Assembly: GCA_964553045.1 (NCBI GenBank)
Contig: CAZKJG010000011.1
Coordinates: forward strand, 1-64,000
From: JAWLEP01 sp964553045
Lineage (GTDB): Bacteria > Fermentibacterota > Fermentibacteria > Fermentibacterales > JCC-6
Direction of reading: 5' to 3'
Length of the DNA stretch: 64,000 nucleotides
Below are positions 6,456-16,814 of the stretch, one piece after another; the first letter of the stretch is position 1, and the number at the start of each line of letters is the position of its first letter. The translations under genes were made by a program, and so were the position numbers. The notes under the pieces were generated by a model that saw only the letters and a program-made list of their open reading frames with translations, was not told where the DNA came from and did no database searches.

Positions 6456-9221
6456 TTACTCCTGTTCCTCCTCTCCCTCGATATCCCCGAGGATATCGGC
6501 CAGCTTGGCCAGTGAATACGGTTTGTGCAGGAATCCGCTTACGCCCATCTCGATGAATCTGGGCATGATCTCATCTTTGGCGTATCCGCTGCTCACGACC
6601 ACTTTGATGCGGGGCCGGATTTCGCGCATGGCCTTCAGCGTCTCCAGGCCGTCCATTCCCGGCATTGTAAAGTCCAGGAGCACCAGCGAAACGTCTTCAG
6701 CCTCATCTTCGTGCAGAACATCTATGGCCGCGTGGCCGGATGCGGCCGTAGCTACGTTGTATCCCATGTGTTGAAGAAGCTCGGAGGCCGTGTCGAGAAT
6801 GATCCGCTCGTCGTCGACTACGAGGATTGTGGATGCCCGGGAGGCGGCGGGCTGCGTCCGGGGGCTGTAGCCGGGCGTGGTCATGGCTTTGTATGACGGA
6901 TCGGCCTCCCCGTAGCTGCTGCGGTCCGCGGGGGACGCCTGCGGAAGGAGTACTGTAAAGGTTGAGCCTTCTCGGGGGGCGCTCTGGACGGAAATCGCTC
7001 CCCCGTGGCCGCGGACTATGCCGAGAACGGACGCCAGTCCCAGGCCGCGGCCGGTGAACTTGGTTGTGAAGAACGGATCAAAGGCCCTGGATACGGTATC
7101 TTCGTCCATGCCGCATCCGTTGTCAGATACGGTGAGTATGACGTAGCAGCCGGTTCCGAGGTCGTCATTTACGTATGTGGCTGCCAGCTCGGCGCGTTCC
7201 TTTTCCCTGATACGGAGCGCCACGGATATCCTGCCTTCTGCGCCCTCCAGAGCCTCGGAGGCGTTCATGACCAGGTTGAGTACAACCTGCTGCAGCTGAG
7301 CGGGATCGCCCACGACCCAAGCGGGGTCGTCGGATATGTCAATGACGAGCTCGGCATGGCTGGAGATCGTGGAGGCGAGGAAGCTGCGCATGGACTCCAG
7401 AAGGGTGTTCAGCTCCACGTTCAGGAGGCTTCTGCCGCCCTTGCCGGAGAAGGCCAGCATCTTGTCGCTGAGGTCGGACGCCCGGGATGCGGCGTTCCTT
7501 ATCCTGGACAGCCTATCCCGAAGCTGGGCGGGGTCGGCCTCCTCGGACAGGGCGAGATCGACCTGGCCGATTATGCCCTCAAGGAGGTTGTTGAAATCGT
7601 GGGCTATGCCGCCGGCCATTATGCCCATGCTCTCCAGCTTCTGCGCCTTCTGGAGCTCCTCGTGGATCTTTCTGCGTTCCCGCTCGGCTTCCACGATGGA
7701 GGTTATGTCACGGCTGACGGATATGACGCCTGCGAAATCCCCGTTCTCCACCAGGGGCGAGAGCCGGGCCATGTAGTGACGACTGCCATTACCCATGTCG
7801 AGGGAATACTCGAAGTCGGTCACATCCCCTCCCCTGGCTATGCGGAAGGCGGCCTCCATCTTCTCTGCCAGATCGCCGGGGAGCACCTCCGAGTAGTGGC
7901 GACCCAGGAACTCGCTGGGAGAGAGCAGAAGCTGGCCCTCCTTGGGGGCGTAGTAGTGTATGAAGCGGCCGCGGCGGTCGAAGACGAACAGGACGTCGTG
8001 CATGGAGCGTATTATCGCCTCCAGGCGGCTCTGTGATGCGGTGTAGCGTTCGGTGGTTCGGTGTATCTCGGTCACGTCGCTGATGATGCCCTCGATGGAG
8101 GGGCCGTCTTCGAAGCCGTCGGGTATTATGGAGCCGTGCTCCCATACGTGGCGCACAGAGCCGTTGCGGTGTCTGATGCGGTAGCTGATGCTGTAGGAGC
8201 GGCCTTCGGCTTCTACGGCTTCCTGCCCGGTCTCCCAGACCCTCTTGCGGTCGTCGGGGAGTATCAGGTCTCCGAAGGCAACCGCCTCATTTTCAACGAG
8301 TTCCTCGGGAAGGTAGCCGGTGAGGTCCCGGGAGCCCGGGCTTACGAAGTCCATGCGCCAGTCCGGGGAGTTGTGACAGCGGAAAACCATGCCGGGGATA
8401 TTGGAGAGTATGCTCTTCAGGAACCTCCGGCTCTCCCGAAGCTCCCTGCGGGCCCGCTCACGCTCGGTTACGTCCCGCATTATGCCCAGCACCCTGACTT
8501 GCCCCGGCCTGTCGGCCAGGCTTACCGTGCTCACGTCCACAAGGGCATGCTCTCCCGACCGCTTCCGTATCTCAACGGTATAGCCGCCGGGAATCTCATC
8601 CCCGGACTTGCGGGCGCGGTACCTGCTGGCTATCAGCTCGGAGGTCGTGGAGGGCAGGAGAACCTCGTAGTCGAAGTCGGGGTCGGTGAGCTCATCGAAG
8701 CTGTAGCCGGTGATCTCGCAGAACCTCGGGTTGACGTACACGTAGTGCTTGTTCTCGAGCATGTAGATTGCGTCGAAGGCGTTCTCAACGAGGGAGCGGT
8801 AGAGCGCCTCGTCCCTGTCGTCCCGGCTCCTCTCCACCCAGCTTCTGCCCGGGTCCAGAAGGCCCACTCCGAGCGAGGGGTCTCCCCGGTACTCGCAGCC
8901 CATGACCAGCGCCATGAGATCCCTTGTGGAACCATCGGGAAGCATGGCTGAGAAGCTGACGCTTCTGACCGCACCCGGCCGCTCCCTGCAACTACTGTAT
9001 ACCTCCAGCATACGGGTCTGCTCGTCTGGATGGGTGAGTCTGTGGGCGACCCTCCCGGTGATTTCATTCCCTCCGGCCCTGTCGAAGAGCTTCGATGCGC
9101 CGCGGTCCGCGGCCACCACCCTCGGCGGGTCGCCGCTGAGGATCAAAAAGCCCTGCAGGGAGCGGTCGGCAAGGCGCGATCTTATGCGCTCCGCGTCTTC
9201 GGAGAGCGGCTCTTTTTTCAC
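6456..9221 (-). CDS. Hybrid sensor histidine kinase with several PAS domains and a receiver domain
   Basis: The 921-residue protein has about four PAS-type sensor modules in its first ~510 residues (for example PRFCEITGYSFDEL, and a module starting VFRCHNSPDW), with PAC-like segments between them. The HisKA helix carries phosphoacceptor His541 in GGIAHDFNN. An HATPase_c domain follows, with DNGCGMDED and GRGLGLASV ATP-lid boxes. A C-terminal receiver domain has the VVDDE acidic pair, phosphoacceptor Asp850 in LLDFTMPG and the conserved Lys in LHKPY. No transmembrane segment is evident, so it is probably a cytoplasmic sensor. No separate response regulator is adjacent, so output may pass to a distant partner. 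The start is GTG 9221, behind its own promoter. Confidence 0.93.
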   Translation of the reverse strand: MKKEPLSEDAERIRSRLADRSLQGFLILSGDPPRVVAADRGASKLFDRAGGNEITGRVAHRLTHPDEQTRMLEVYSSCRERPGAVRSVSFSAMLPDGSTRDLMALVMGCEYRGDPSLGVGLLDPGRSWVERSRDDRDEALYRSLVENAFDAIYMLENKHYVYVNPRFCEITGYSFDELTDPDFDYEVLLPSTTSELIASRYRARKSGDEIPGGYTVEIRKRSGEHALVDVSTVSLADRPGQVRVLGIMRDVTERERARRELRESRRFLKSILSNIPGMVFRCHNSPDWRMDFVSPGSRDLTGYLPEELVENEAVAFGDLILPDDRKRVWETGQEAVEAEGRSYSISYRIRHRNGSVRHVWEHGSIIPDGFEDGPSIEGIISDVTEIHRTTERYTASQSRLEAIIRSMHDVLFVFDRRGRFIHYYAPKEGQLLLSPSEFLGRHYSEVLPGDLAEKMEAAFRIARGGDVTDFEYSLDMGNGSRHYMARLSPLVENGDFAGVISVSRDITSIVEAERERRKIHEELQKAQKLESMGIMAGGIAHDFNNLLEGIIGQVDLALSEEADPAQLRDRLSRIRNAASRASDLSDKMLAFSGKGGRSLLNVELNTLLESMRSFLASTISSHAELVIDISDDPAWVVGDPAQLQQVVLNLVMNASEALEGAEGRISVALRIREKERAELAATYVNDDLGTGCYVILTVSDNGCGMDEDTVSRAFDPFFTTKFTGRGLGLASVLGIVRGHGGAISVQSAPREGSTFTVLLPQASPADRSSYGEADPSYKAMTTPGYSPRTQPAASRASTILVVDDERIILDTASELLQHMGYNVATAASGHAAIDVLHEDEAEDVSLVLLDFTMPGMDGLETLKAMREIRPRIKVVVSSGYAKDEIMPRFIEMGVSGFLHKPYSLAKLADILGDIEGEEEQE

Positions 9222-9304
9222 GAAAGCACCCGTTCGGTGTGAGTCAGGCGTCTGCTGCCTACCATCGGTTATCTCGGGTGGCGTCGGCCTCCACCTTCAG
9301 AGAC

Positions 9305-9333
9305 ATTCTATCCGGGGCCGGATGCGGGGACAA
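9305..9333 (-). promoter_or_regulatory. Sigma70-type promoter for the hybrid histidine kinase
   Basis: On the minus strand TTGTCC (9328-9333), a 17-nt spacer and TAGAAT (9305-9310) form a good promoter. The predicted start is near 9298, giving a ~77-nt leader. It separates the kinase from the long Bat operon upstream. Confidence 0.6.
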
Positions 9334-9343
9334 GTCCCGCAGG

Positions 9344-9883
9344 CTACTCCCTGTGCGCCAGCCCCAGTATGAGGCCCAGCACCACCGACCACAGGGCCGC
9401 CAGGGTTATCTGCAGATCCTCGCTGCGAATCAGGAAGGTCAACGTATGGGCCGGAATCCAGAACCAGAACAGGGTCGCTATGGCCGTCTTCACGCCCCTG
9501 TAGTTGCCGGGAGCGCCCATGACCAGATTGTCCTCCCAGCGGTGGAACAGCATCATCTGGGGGCCGAAGAACGTGTTGGTGAACACGCTCTTGGCCAGGG
9601 CGAAGGGCACCGCCAATCCGACTATACGGGCGGAAGCCGACAACCCCACCTTCTCGAAAACGGATCTGGTGAAGCCGTCGAAACCGGCAAAAGCCATCTT
9701 TATGATCAGGCCCAGCACGCCCCAGGCCGCCATCTTGCCCAGCAGCTTCGGAATCCCGGCGCCGAGCCTCCGCCGCCGCAACAGGCAGGAGATGTACTCC
9801 CCCAGCATTCCCAACACCGCGAACTGCAGGAAGGCTGCTGCGAACGGATGGCTCTCCAGCAGGCCTACGTAGGCTTCGAACAT
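9344..9883 (-). CDS. Multi-pass membrane protein, weakly Mpv17/PMP22-like
   Basis: 179 residues with about four or five hydrophobic segments and several conserved-looking aromatic positions. The central FFGPQMMLFHRWEDNL and the C-terminal WFWIPAHTLTFLI...LWSVVLGLILG recall the GP...W and W-x-P...F...W pattern of Mpv17/PMP22 proteins. That comparison is from memory and uncertain. A GGAGAGGG ribosome-binding site precedes ATG 9883, and the start overlaps the end of batD by 19 nt, so it belongs to the Bat operon as its last gene. No enzymatic motif is visible. Function unknown. Confidence 0.6.
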   Translation of the reverse strand: MFEAYVGLLESHPFAAAFLQFAVLGMLGEYISCLLRRRRLGAGIPKLLGKMAAWGVLGLIIKMAFAGFDGFTRSVFEKVGLSASARIVGLAVPFALAKSVFTNTFFGPQMMLFHRWEDNLVMGAPGNYRGVKTAIATLFWFWIPAHTLTFLIRSEDLQITLAALWSVVLGLILGLAHRE

Positions 9884-11469
9884 GTACCCTCTCCCCTCCC
9901 CTGACCGAGATCGGCCTCCGTGTCGAGCAGCTCTTTCAGCCGCTCCACGGCCGCCAGCGCCTCCCCCTTCACATCCTCTAGCATATACCTTTCGGAACCG
10001 GTGACCAGCGCCTCGGCGTGCCGCCAGCAGGCCACCACGGATCTGGCGGTGATCCGGTCCACCCCCTTCAGGGAGAGCATCCTGGCCAGCTCCCGGCCGT
10101 CAACGTAGCCCCTCTCGCCACTGACCAGGCGGCTCAGCTCCGCCTCCAGAGCCGAGAGCAGCTCGTCGGGATCGGCTGCGTCTTCGAGTGATGCCGTCCG
10201 TTCGCTTCGTCTGGCTCTAAGCACCATGACCGCCGCTAGGATCGCGGCCAGTGCCACCAGCAGGGCAGCCAGCAATGCGGGCGAGGGACCGTCGTCGCCA
10301 TCCCGCCGCGGCATGACCGCGTCCCTCGAGGGGGCAGACGGCGAGACGCTTGCGGCAGAAGGGCCGAAGACGGCCTGCCCGAAGGTACCGGTCTCCGGAT
10401 CCAGCCACGCCACGCTGTCCGGCCCCAGCACCACCCTTCCGCTGTCGCTGGGGACCAGAAGCCATGTCCATGTCCTCCTCTTGCCCTCCCCGCTGGCGTC
10501 AACCTCCTCCAGATCGGCCGGCCCCCGCACCGTGATGGCGGGAAAGCCGTCGATGAATGGGGCTCCCTCGCCGGAAGCCGTCAGCACGACCTGCCGCTCC
10601 GCGGAGTTTCCGGGGTGCGCGGTCACCTCCAGCGAAAGGGCGATCTCCCCTACCGCTCCGGCGAAGTTCTCCGGTCTGCCCTCCCGCGGAATCGGATGTA
10701 CTGCGACCCTTGCGCTGTCGCTGACCAGCCGCACACCGCTGCCCAGCGGCGAACCGCGGGCGAAGGCCACGGCGCTCACCTCTACGAAGGGCACCAGCAG
10801 GCTGCCGGGACAGGCGGGCACCATCTCCAGCGTGAGCACCTCCGCTTTCGAGAATAGGCCGTCCTCGGCCTCCCATCTCGGGTCGCCCGGATCTTCGGCC
10901 AGGCTGACCATGGCGTGGCGCGGGGACTGCCAGCTGCGGGTTATGCTTCTCAGCGGATAACGGGTATGCAGAACGTAGTGCACCCGTATGGGCGTTCCGG
11001 GATACAGTCTGTGTGGCTGCTTCGGCACGGCCTGCAGCCATATGGGTCGGGTCGAGGCGGCGGAAGGAGGCGCTTCTTCGCCTTCGCGGGTCCCTGAGGC
11101 GCTGTCGGGCAGTACGACTATCTCCACCGAGCCCAGGTCGTAGCTCTCGCTGCCCCCGGCTCGGACCCTGAACGGACCCAGGGTCGCGGTTCCCGGACCG
11201 AGGGCCGTGTAGCCGAGGGCCACTTCCGCCCGGCGGACGGTGGTCCGTCTACCGTTGACTATGGAGGTGCTTATTGACGTTGAGCTGCTGCGTCCCCGAA
11301 AGGACACGTTCCGGGCGGAGGGTGGCTCGAGGTCCACTCCGGAAACCGATTCCCCTTCGGCCGATATGCGCACCTGGAAGCCCTCCGCAACTCGAACGGT
11401 ATCCGGTGCGTGAATGGAGATATCGGCAGAAGCGAAGAGGGCTGCAGCCAGCAGGAAGTGAGCTACCAG
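9865..11469 (-). CDS. batD: BatD-like oxygen-tolerance protein (probable CTG start)
   Basis: A secreted, membrane-anchored protein built of Ig-like beta-sandwich stretches. It has an N-terminal signal peptide (MVAHFLLAAALFASA), about 350 residues of beta-rich sequence, one C-terminal transmembrane helix (LLAALLVALAAILAAVMVL) and a cytoplasmic helical tail. That is the layout of BatD of the Bacteroides aerotolerance operon. GTG 11373 would delete the signal peptide. Upstream, a perfect AGGAGG (11479-11484) stands 9 nt before CTG 11469, and no ATG, GTG or TTG is in frame there, so CTG is the likely start (534 residues). The start overlaps the end of the BatC-like gene. Confidence 0.85.
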   Translation of the reverse strand: MVAHFLLAAALFASADISIHAPDTVRVAEGFQVRISAEGESVSGVDLEPPSARNVSFRGRSSSTSISTSIVNGRRTTVRRAEVALGYTALGPGTATLGPFRVRAGGSESYDLGSVEIVVLPDSASGTREGEEAPPSAASTRPIWLQAVPKQPHRLYPGTPIRVHYVLHTRYPLRSITRSWQSPRHAMVSLAEDPGDPRWEAEDGLFSKAEVLTLEMVPACPGSLLVPFVEVSAVAFARGSPLGSGVRLVSDSARVAVHPIPREGRPENFAGAVGEIALSLEVTAHPGNSAERQVVLTASGEGAPFIDGFPAITVRGPADLEEVDASGEGKRRTWTWLLVPSDSGRVVLGPDSVAWLDPETGTFGQAVFGPSAASVSPSAPSRDAVMPRRDGDDGPSPALLAALLVALAAILAAVMVLRARRSERTASLEDAADPDELLSALEAELSRLVSGERGYVDGRELARMLSLKGVDRITARSVVACWRHAEALVTGSERYMLEDVKGEALAAVERLKELLDTEADLGQGRGEGTCSKPT

Positions 11470-12182
11470 GAGAGCCTCCCTCCTGTTGCGCGCGACTTCA
11501 GCGTATCCCGCGGCGATGCGTCTTCAACCATGTCCAGGATTCTGCGCGCCATCTCCGGGGTTATTCGCCCGGGAACCTCGGGGACCTCCTCCCCACTCCG
11601 GCGCTCCCCCGTCTCCCCGCGGGAGTCGGTCTGCCCTTCCGCTTCGGCGCCGTCTTGCTGGCTTTGACTGTCGCCGTCCTCCTCCCGCTCTGGGGGACTG
11701 TCCGACTCGCCGCCGCCACCATCCTGCGGAGGCGGGGGCTCGTGGTTCTGCAGCCATCGCAGGGCGGCCTCCAGATTGCCCGCGTCCACTGAGGCGGGGT
11801 CACCCCTGCGGCCGAGGAGCGCCCTGAGCGTATCCGCGGCGGCGCTTACTCCGGCGTAGTCACCTGCATTCATGGCGGCGGCCAGCGAAATCGCGATCCT
11901 GGCCGAGGCCAGCGTATCCGGGGGAACGTCCAGATAGCCCTCTCCGGCCCGCAGGGGCGAGAGCACGGTGTCGGCCTCTGCCGCTGCGGAGTCGGCGAAC
12001 AGGGCCGCGGCGAGGTCCATGGCCAGCCTGGAATTATGGGGCATTCTGCGGCTTAGGGTGTCCAATGCCGCCGCCGCCTCCGCCGCCCGGCCCGCGGACA
12101 GCATCTGAAGGGCTTCCACTGCCCTCCGGGACGGAGTGGCCGGTCGAGGCGACATTATCAGCGCCACTAGCACGGCAATCAC
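11463..12182 (-). CDS. batC: BatC-like TPR protein
   Basis: A 239-residue protein with a short hydrophobic N-terminus (IAVLVALIMS). Ala-rich tetratricopeptide-like helices follow (residues ~18-135), then a long disordered stretch rich in Gly, Ser, Glu, Asp and Pro, and a final helix. TPR proteins (BatC/BatE) lie between BatB and BatD in Bat operons and may scaffold the VWA proteins at the membrane. The start is GTG 12182, sharing GTGA with the batB stop. The name rests on position and TPR-like composition rather than on a diagnostic motif. Confidence 0.7.
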   Translation of the reverse strand: MIAVLVALIMSPRPATPSRRAVEALQMLSAGRAAEAAAALDTLSRRMPHNSRLAMDLAAALFADSAAAEADTVLSPLRAGEGYLDVPPDTLASARIAISLAAAMNAGDYAGVSAAADTLRALLGRRGDPASVDAGNLEAALRWLQNHEPPPPQDGGGGESDSPPEREEDGDSQSQQDGAEAEGQTDSRGETGERRSGEEVPEVPGRITPEMARRILDMVEDASPRDTLKSRATGGRLSW

Positions 12183-13165
12183 TTCATCCTCCTCTCCGCC
12201 GTCCAGGCCCCCGCGCCAAGGAGCACCGAGGCCAGCAGGAAGAGATGGAATCGCCTGGCCGGCGCCAGGGCAGACCCGGACACGTTCCTCAATCCGCTCC
12301 GATCCATGACCTCCTCCAGGCCATCCGTCAGATCGTCTCCCGAAGATGCCTCGAGGTACAGTCCGCCCGTGCCGAGAGCCAGCCGGCGCAGTGGTTCGGG
12401 GTTGATCGCGGTCAGCACGGTGTCCCCCTCCGCTTCGGTCAACACGCCTCCCCTGCCGTCCGGGACCGGTACGGAGTCGGCGCCGCCCAGCCCGACCGCC
12501 GAGATGGGAAGATGTCGCTGCGATGCCCGGTGAGCGGAGCTCGCTGTGGAGTAGTCGTGAAAGCCACCGTCGGAGAGTATGAGGCCGGCCGATGACTCCA
12601 GTTCCATGTCGGGGACAACGGCCGTCATTATGTCCACCAGGTTGCTCAGCCTGGTCCCCGGCGGGAGGTCTGCCACCTCGTAAGGTGAGGACGGAAGCCG
12701 GCTGAACAGGAACTCCCTGTCCATGGTCAGCGGGACGGCCAGCCTGGCGCGGTCGGCAAAGAGAACAAGCGCGATTCTGGTGTCCGGAAGCCGTGCAGCG
12801 AGGCTCCGTACCGCCGCAGAGGCCCTTCCGAGCCGGGTGGGGATCTCGTCCCGGGAGGCCATGGAGGCGGATGCGTCGAGGGCAACGACCAGGTTGCGGC
12901 CACCACGCGGGCTGACCGTCTCCCCCTGCCCCCAGAGGGGCCCGGCCAGGGCCAGGACCGCGGCGGTCACGGAGGCCAGCCAGAGGACCGTGGAGAGAGG
13001 TCGGCCCGAAGCGGGCCGTATGCCCACCTTGGTCCAGAGCGAGGGTCGCACGAACCTCCTGATCCGCTTTCGCTCGGCACGCGCGGCGAAAATCCGCAGC
13101 ACCGCCAGCACCGGCACCGCAAGCAGCCCCAGAAGGAACCAGGGATGCTCGAAGCTCGGCATCAT
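12179..13165 (-). CDS. batB: BatB-like membrane protein with von Willebrand A domain
   Basis: A 328-residue protein with two N-terminal membrane helices (FLLGLLAVPVLAVLRIF and VLWLASVTAAVLALAGPLW), a VWA domain and a C-terminal membrane helix (FLLASVLLGAGAW). The metal-ion-dependent adhesion site begins ALDASASMAS, the DxSxS motif, so metal binding looks intact. The Bat VWA pair is associated with aerotolerance and envelope stress in Bacteroides and Leptospira; the mechanism is not settled. ATG 13165 overlaps the batA stop (ATGA) and is preferred over an ATG 27 nt upstream that lies inside batA. It is the second of two tandem VWA genes. Confidence 0.85.
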   Translation of the reverse strand: MMPSFEHPWFLLGLLAVPVLAVLRIFAARAERKRIRRFVRPSLWTKVGIRPASGRPLSTVLWLASVTAAVLALAGPLWGQGETVSPRGGRNLVVALDASASMASRDEIPTRLGRASAAVRSLAARLPDTRIALVLFADRARLAVPLTMDREFLFSRLPSSPYEVADLPPGTRLSNLVDIMTAVVPDMELESSAGLILSDGGFHDYSTASSAHRASQRHLPISAVGLGGADSVPVPDGRGGVLTEAEGDTVLTAINPEPLRRLALGTGGLYLEASSGDDLTDGLEEVMDRSGLRNVSGSALAPARRFHLFLLASVLLGAGAWTAERRMK

Positions 13166-14094
13166 TCGCCCACCACCTTCATGGGGCCCCATCTTAGCAG
13201 CAGCGATATGATCAGAAGGCAGACCCCCAGAACAACCGGGAACATGTGGTGGTCGCGGTAGACGAAGAGGCCCTCCTCCGGAAGCGTGGAGGCTTCCAGG
13301 GAGTCTATCGCCCGGTAGACTCCGTCCAGGTCCGACCGGGAGTAGACGTCAAAGAGCCTGCCTCCGCAGATCCCGGCCATCGAGGAGAGCGTCCGCCTGT
13401 CGACCTCGTAGCCCAGGGCCGGAGAGGTAGTGCCTATGGCCACCGTATAGAGTCTCAGGCTGTCGCCGTGCAGCGTGCTGACCGCCCGGGCAACTGTCAC
13501 CGGATCCACGGCCCCCACCGTCTCCACGCCGTCGGAGAGAAGAACGATCACCCGGCGCTCGGTCTGCGAGTAGTCGAGTCCCGAGGCCGCAACGGCCAGG
13601 CCCTGGCCTATCGAGGTGCCATCGCGCAGCAGCCCGGGCCCCGCCTCCTCCAGGAGTCCCTTGAGCGTCCGGTGGTCCAGGGTGGGCGGACATAGCGTCA
13701 TGGCCTCGGCGGCGTAGACCACCAGCCCTATTCGGTCACCGGATCTGCCCTCGATGAACTCCAGCGCCGCATCCTTGGCGGCCCGGAGGCGGTTTGGGCG
13801 GTAGTCCTCGGCCAGCATGCTGGTGGAGACGTCCAGCGAGAGGATGATGTCTATCCCCTCGCCAGGTCTGGGAAGCCTCTCGTACCCGCTCTGCGGCCTG
13901 GAAATGGCGACCAGGATGCAGGCTCCGGACACCACAAGGAGGAGGTCGGGGAATCGGCCGGAGAGCCCGGCTCCGAGGAATTCGAACGGCCCCGTATACG
14001 GCAGAGCCGCGCTTCGGCGCCTGCGACCCTGCAGGAAGGCCAGAACGGCGACGGCCAGGGCGGCCAGGGCTCCGGGCCAAAAGGCGAACCGCAT
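13162..14094 (-). CDS. batA: BatA-like membrane protein with von Willebrand A domain
   Basis: A 310-residue protein with an N-terminal membrane helix (FWPGALAALAVAVLAFLQ), a second helix (LLLVVSGACILVAIS), a VWA domain with the MIDAS motif LSLDVSTSMLAE and a conserved LLSDGVETVG strand, and a C-terminal membrane helix (VVLGVCLLIISLLL). The internal ATG 14094 is chosen because it forms TGATG with the upstream stop and gives a normal BatA N-terminus. A longer frame reading upstream would run 25 Arg-rich residues into the previous gene. BatA and BatB are predicted to sit together in the inner membrane with their VWA domains facing the periplasm. Confidence 0.87.
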   Translation of the reverse strand: MRFAFWPGALAALAVAVLAFLQGRRRRSAALPYTGPFEFLGAGLSGRFPDLLLVVSGACILVAISRPQSGYERLPRPGEGIDIILSLDVSTSMLAEDYRPNRLRAAKDAALEFIEGRSGDRIGLVVYAAEAMTLCPPTLDHRTLKGLLEEAGPGLLRDGTSIGQGLAVAASGLDYSQTERRVIVLLSDGVETVGAVDPVTVARAVSTLHGDSLRLYTVAIGTTSPALGYEVDRRTLSSMAGICGGRLFDVYSRSDLDGVYRAIDSLEASTLPEEGLFVYRDHHMFPVVLGVCLLIISLLLRWGPMKVVGE

Positions 14095-14927
14095 CAGCCG
14101 CACCACCTTTCTGCCAGGGCGGCCAGCCTGCGAACGTGGGATACGGCCCGTTCGCGGCCGCTTCCCCATCCGGCGTAGCGCTGAAGAACGACCTCCCTCG
14201 CCAGCGGCAGGGCCTCCGCCCAGAGCTCCGTGCCCTCGGGCTCGGAGGAAAGCGCGACCCCTACCTGGGTATAGGTCAGCGGCCGGCAGTCAATGCCGGA
14301 GGCGCAATTGATAACGGCCCTCAGGATGGCGTCATAGCGGGAATAAAACTCCCCCCAGTCCCCCGCCGCGAAGCAGGCTTCGTCCAGCAGCGCATGGGCG
14401 CGCGTGCAGAGAGATGGGGTTTCGGCAGGGGCGTCTTCCGAAGCCTTCTCCCCGCGGCGTCCGAGCAGCAGGTATGCCGCAGCGGCCGCCAGGGATACGG
14501 CGGCGGCCGCGGCGTACAGGTGCCAGCCGGACCCCGGTGAAGCCAGGCTTTCCCAGTACCTGTGGCGGTCGAGGTGCTCGCCGGGAAGACCCCGGGGTAT
14601 GCGCGGATCAACCGGTGCCGGGAAGGATACGGAGTAGGCCGTGTCCGGCATCGTTGCCCGCAGGGGGATCGGATGCATGTCCACGAAGGCCGTATCGCCG
14701 TCGCGGTGGACGGCCAGGGGCGGCAGTCTGAGCGTGTCCAGCACCAGCGGAACGACGGCGGCGGAATCCCCGGTCTGCCAGAGAATCGCGAAGGTGCTGT
14801 CGGGACTCAGCCCCGTCGTGTGCCAGCCCCCGGGAACGGGAAGCTCCAGCAGCAGTGTGTCCCCCAGGGCCGGCGGCTGCCCGCCGGAGGACGTGGCGAG
14901 GGCGGCCAGGAGAATGGCGAGAAGCAT
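14094..14927 (-). CDS. Secreted, membrane-anchored protein of the Bat locus (DUF4381/BatE-like position)
   Basis: 277 residues: a signal peptide (LLAILLAALATSS), a beta-rich domain of about 115 residues, one membrane helix (LYAAAAAVSLAAAAAYLLL, about residues 137-156) and a helical cytoplasmic domain ending in a Trp/Cys-containing helix. Loci coding MoxR, DUF58 and VWA proteins often carry one such protein between DUF58 and BatA (DUF4381 or BatE families). The layout fits, but no diagnostic residue was recognised. Only one base separates it from the DUF58 stop, and it overlaps batA by 1 nt. Confidence 0.6.
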   Translation of the reverse strand: MLLAILLAALATSSGGQPPALGDTLLLELPVPGGWHTTGLSPDSTFAILWQTGDSAAVVPLVLDTLRLPPLAVHRDGDTAFVDMHPIPLRATMPDTAYSVSFPAPVDPRIPRGLPGEHLDRHRYWESLASPGSGWHLYAAAAAVSLAAAAAYLLLGRRGEKASEDAPAETPSLCTRAHALLDEACFAAGDWGEFYSRYDAILRAVINCASGIDCRPLTYTQVGVALSSEPEGTELWAEALPLAREVVLQRYAGWGSGRERAVSHVRRLAALAERWCG

Positions 14928-14928
14928 G

Positions 14929-15816
14929 TCAGTGCCTCCTCCTGCGCCTTCTCAGGGCGAAGAACCTGCGCAGCGGTACTACCAGGTCCTCGGCCGTGCT
15001 CACGCTGATGAGGTCTACGCCGCTGGCGGCGCAGAGATCCTCGCGCCTCTGCCGCCTTTGGGCAACCCGATGGGCGAACTCGCTTCTCCAGCGGCGTGAC
15101 GAGGTGTTCACCACAGCCTCACGACCGGTCTCCGGATCGGTGAGCCGCATTCTTCCCAGGGGTGGGAAGTGCACCTCCCGGGGATCGAATACGTTTATGC
15201 CCACCACATCGTGTCGCGATCCGGTAGCCCGCAGCAGCCTGGAGGTCTCCGGTGAGAACCGGAAGTCGCTTATGAGGAATATCAGAGACCTTCTTAGAAT
15301 CACCCTTCCGATGTAGGACAGGGCATGGTCAAGAATGGCCTCGCGGCCGGTTCCCTCGGCCTCGAGAACCCGCCCCACGATTCGGAGGGCATGGCTCCTG
15401 CCCTTCCCCGGCGGAAGGTATCCGCTTACCTCGGACCCAAAGGTGAGAAGCCCCACCCGGTCTCCGCTGCGGACTGCGGACAGGGCCAGCACGGCCGATA
15501 TCTCGGCCACCCTCTCGGCTTTGGTCATCACCACCGACCCGAAGCCCAGGCTGGCCGAGGTGTCCACCATCAGAAGAACGGAGAGCTCCCGCTCCTCGGT
15601 CATGATCTTGACATGGGGGTATCCGGTCCTGGCGGTTACGTTCCAGTCGATCGTCCGGGGGTCGTCGCCCTCCATGTACTCGCGGAAGTCGGAGAACTCC
15701 ACTCCCCTGCCGCGGAAGACCGACTTGTAATCGCCTCCCACCAGCTGCTCCACCAGCTTGCGCGTGTATATCTCGATCCGCCTGACCTGAGCCAGGGCCG
15801 CCCGCCTGCTGCCCAT
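14929..15816 (-). CDS. DUF58 family protein (VWA-like), MoxR partner
   Basis: A 295-residue cytoplasmic protein with the DUF58 hallmark: a helical N-terminus followed by GRGVEFSDFREYMEGDDPR and then TIDWNVTART. A VWA-like domain follows, opening LLMVDTSASLGFG (DxSxS). These proteins are encoded next to MoxR ATPases and are thought to be their targets or adaptors. Here the gene lies between moxR and the BatE-like gene, with spacings of 5 and 1 nt. The VWA metal motif appears intact. No membrane segment is seen, unlike BatA and BatB. Confidence 0.88.
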   Translation of the reverse strand: MGSRRAALAQVRRIEIYTRKLVEQLVGGDYKSVFRGRGVEFSDFREYMEGDDPRTIDWNVTARTGYPHVKIMTEERELSVLLMVDTSASLGFGSVVMTKAERVAEISAVLALSAVRSGDRVGLLTFGSEVSGYLPPGKGRSHALRIVGRVLEAEGTGREAILDHALSYIGRVILRRSLIFLISDFRFSPETSRLLRATGSRHDVVGINVFDPREVHFPPLGRMRLTDPETGREAVVNTSSRRWRSEFAHRVAQRRQRREDLCAASGVDLISVSTAEDLVVPLRRFFALRRRRRRH

Positions 15817-15821
15817 GGGGA

Positions 15822-16794
<973 letters not shown>

Positions 16795-16814
<20 letters not shown>
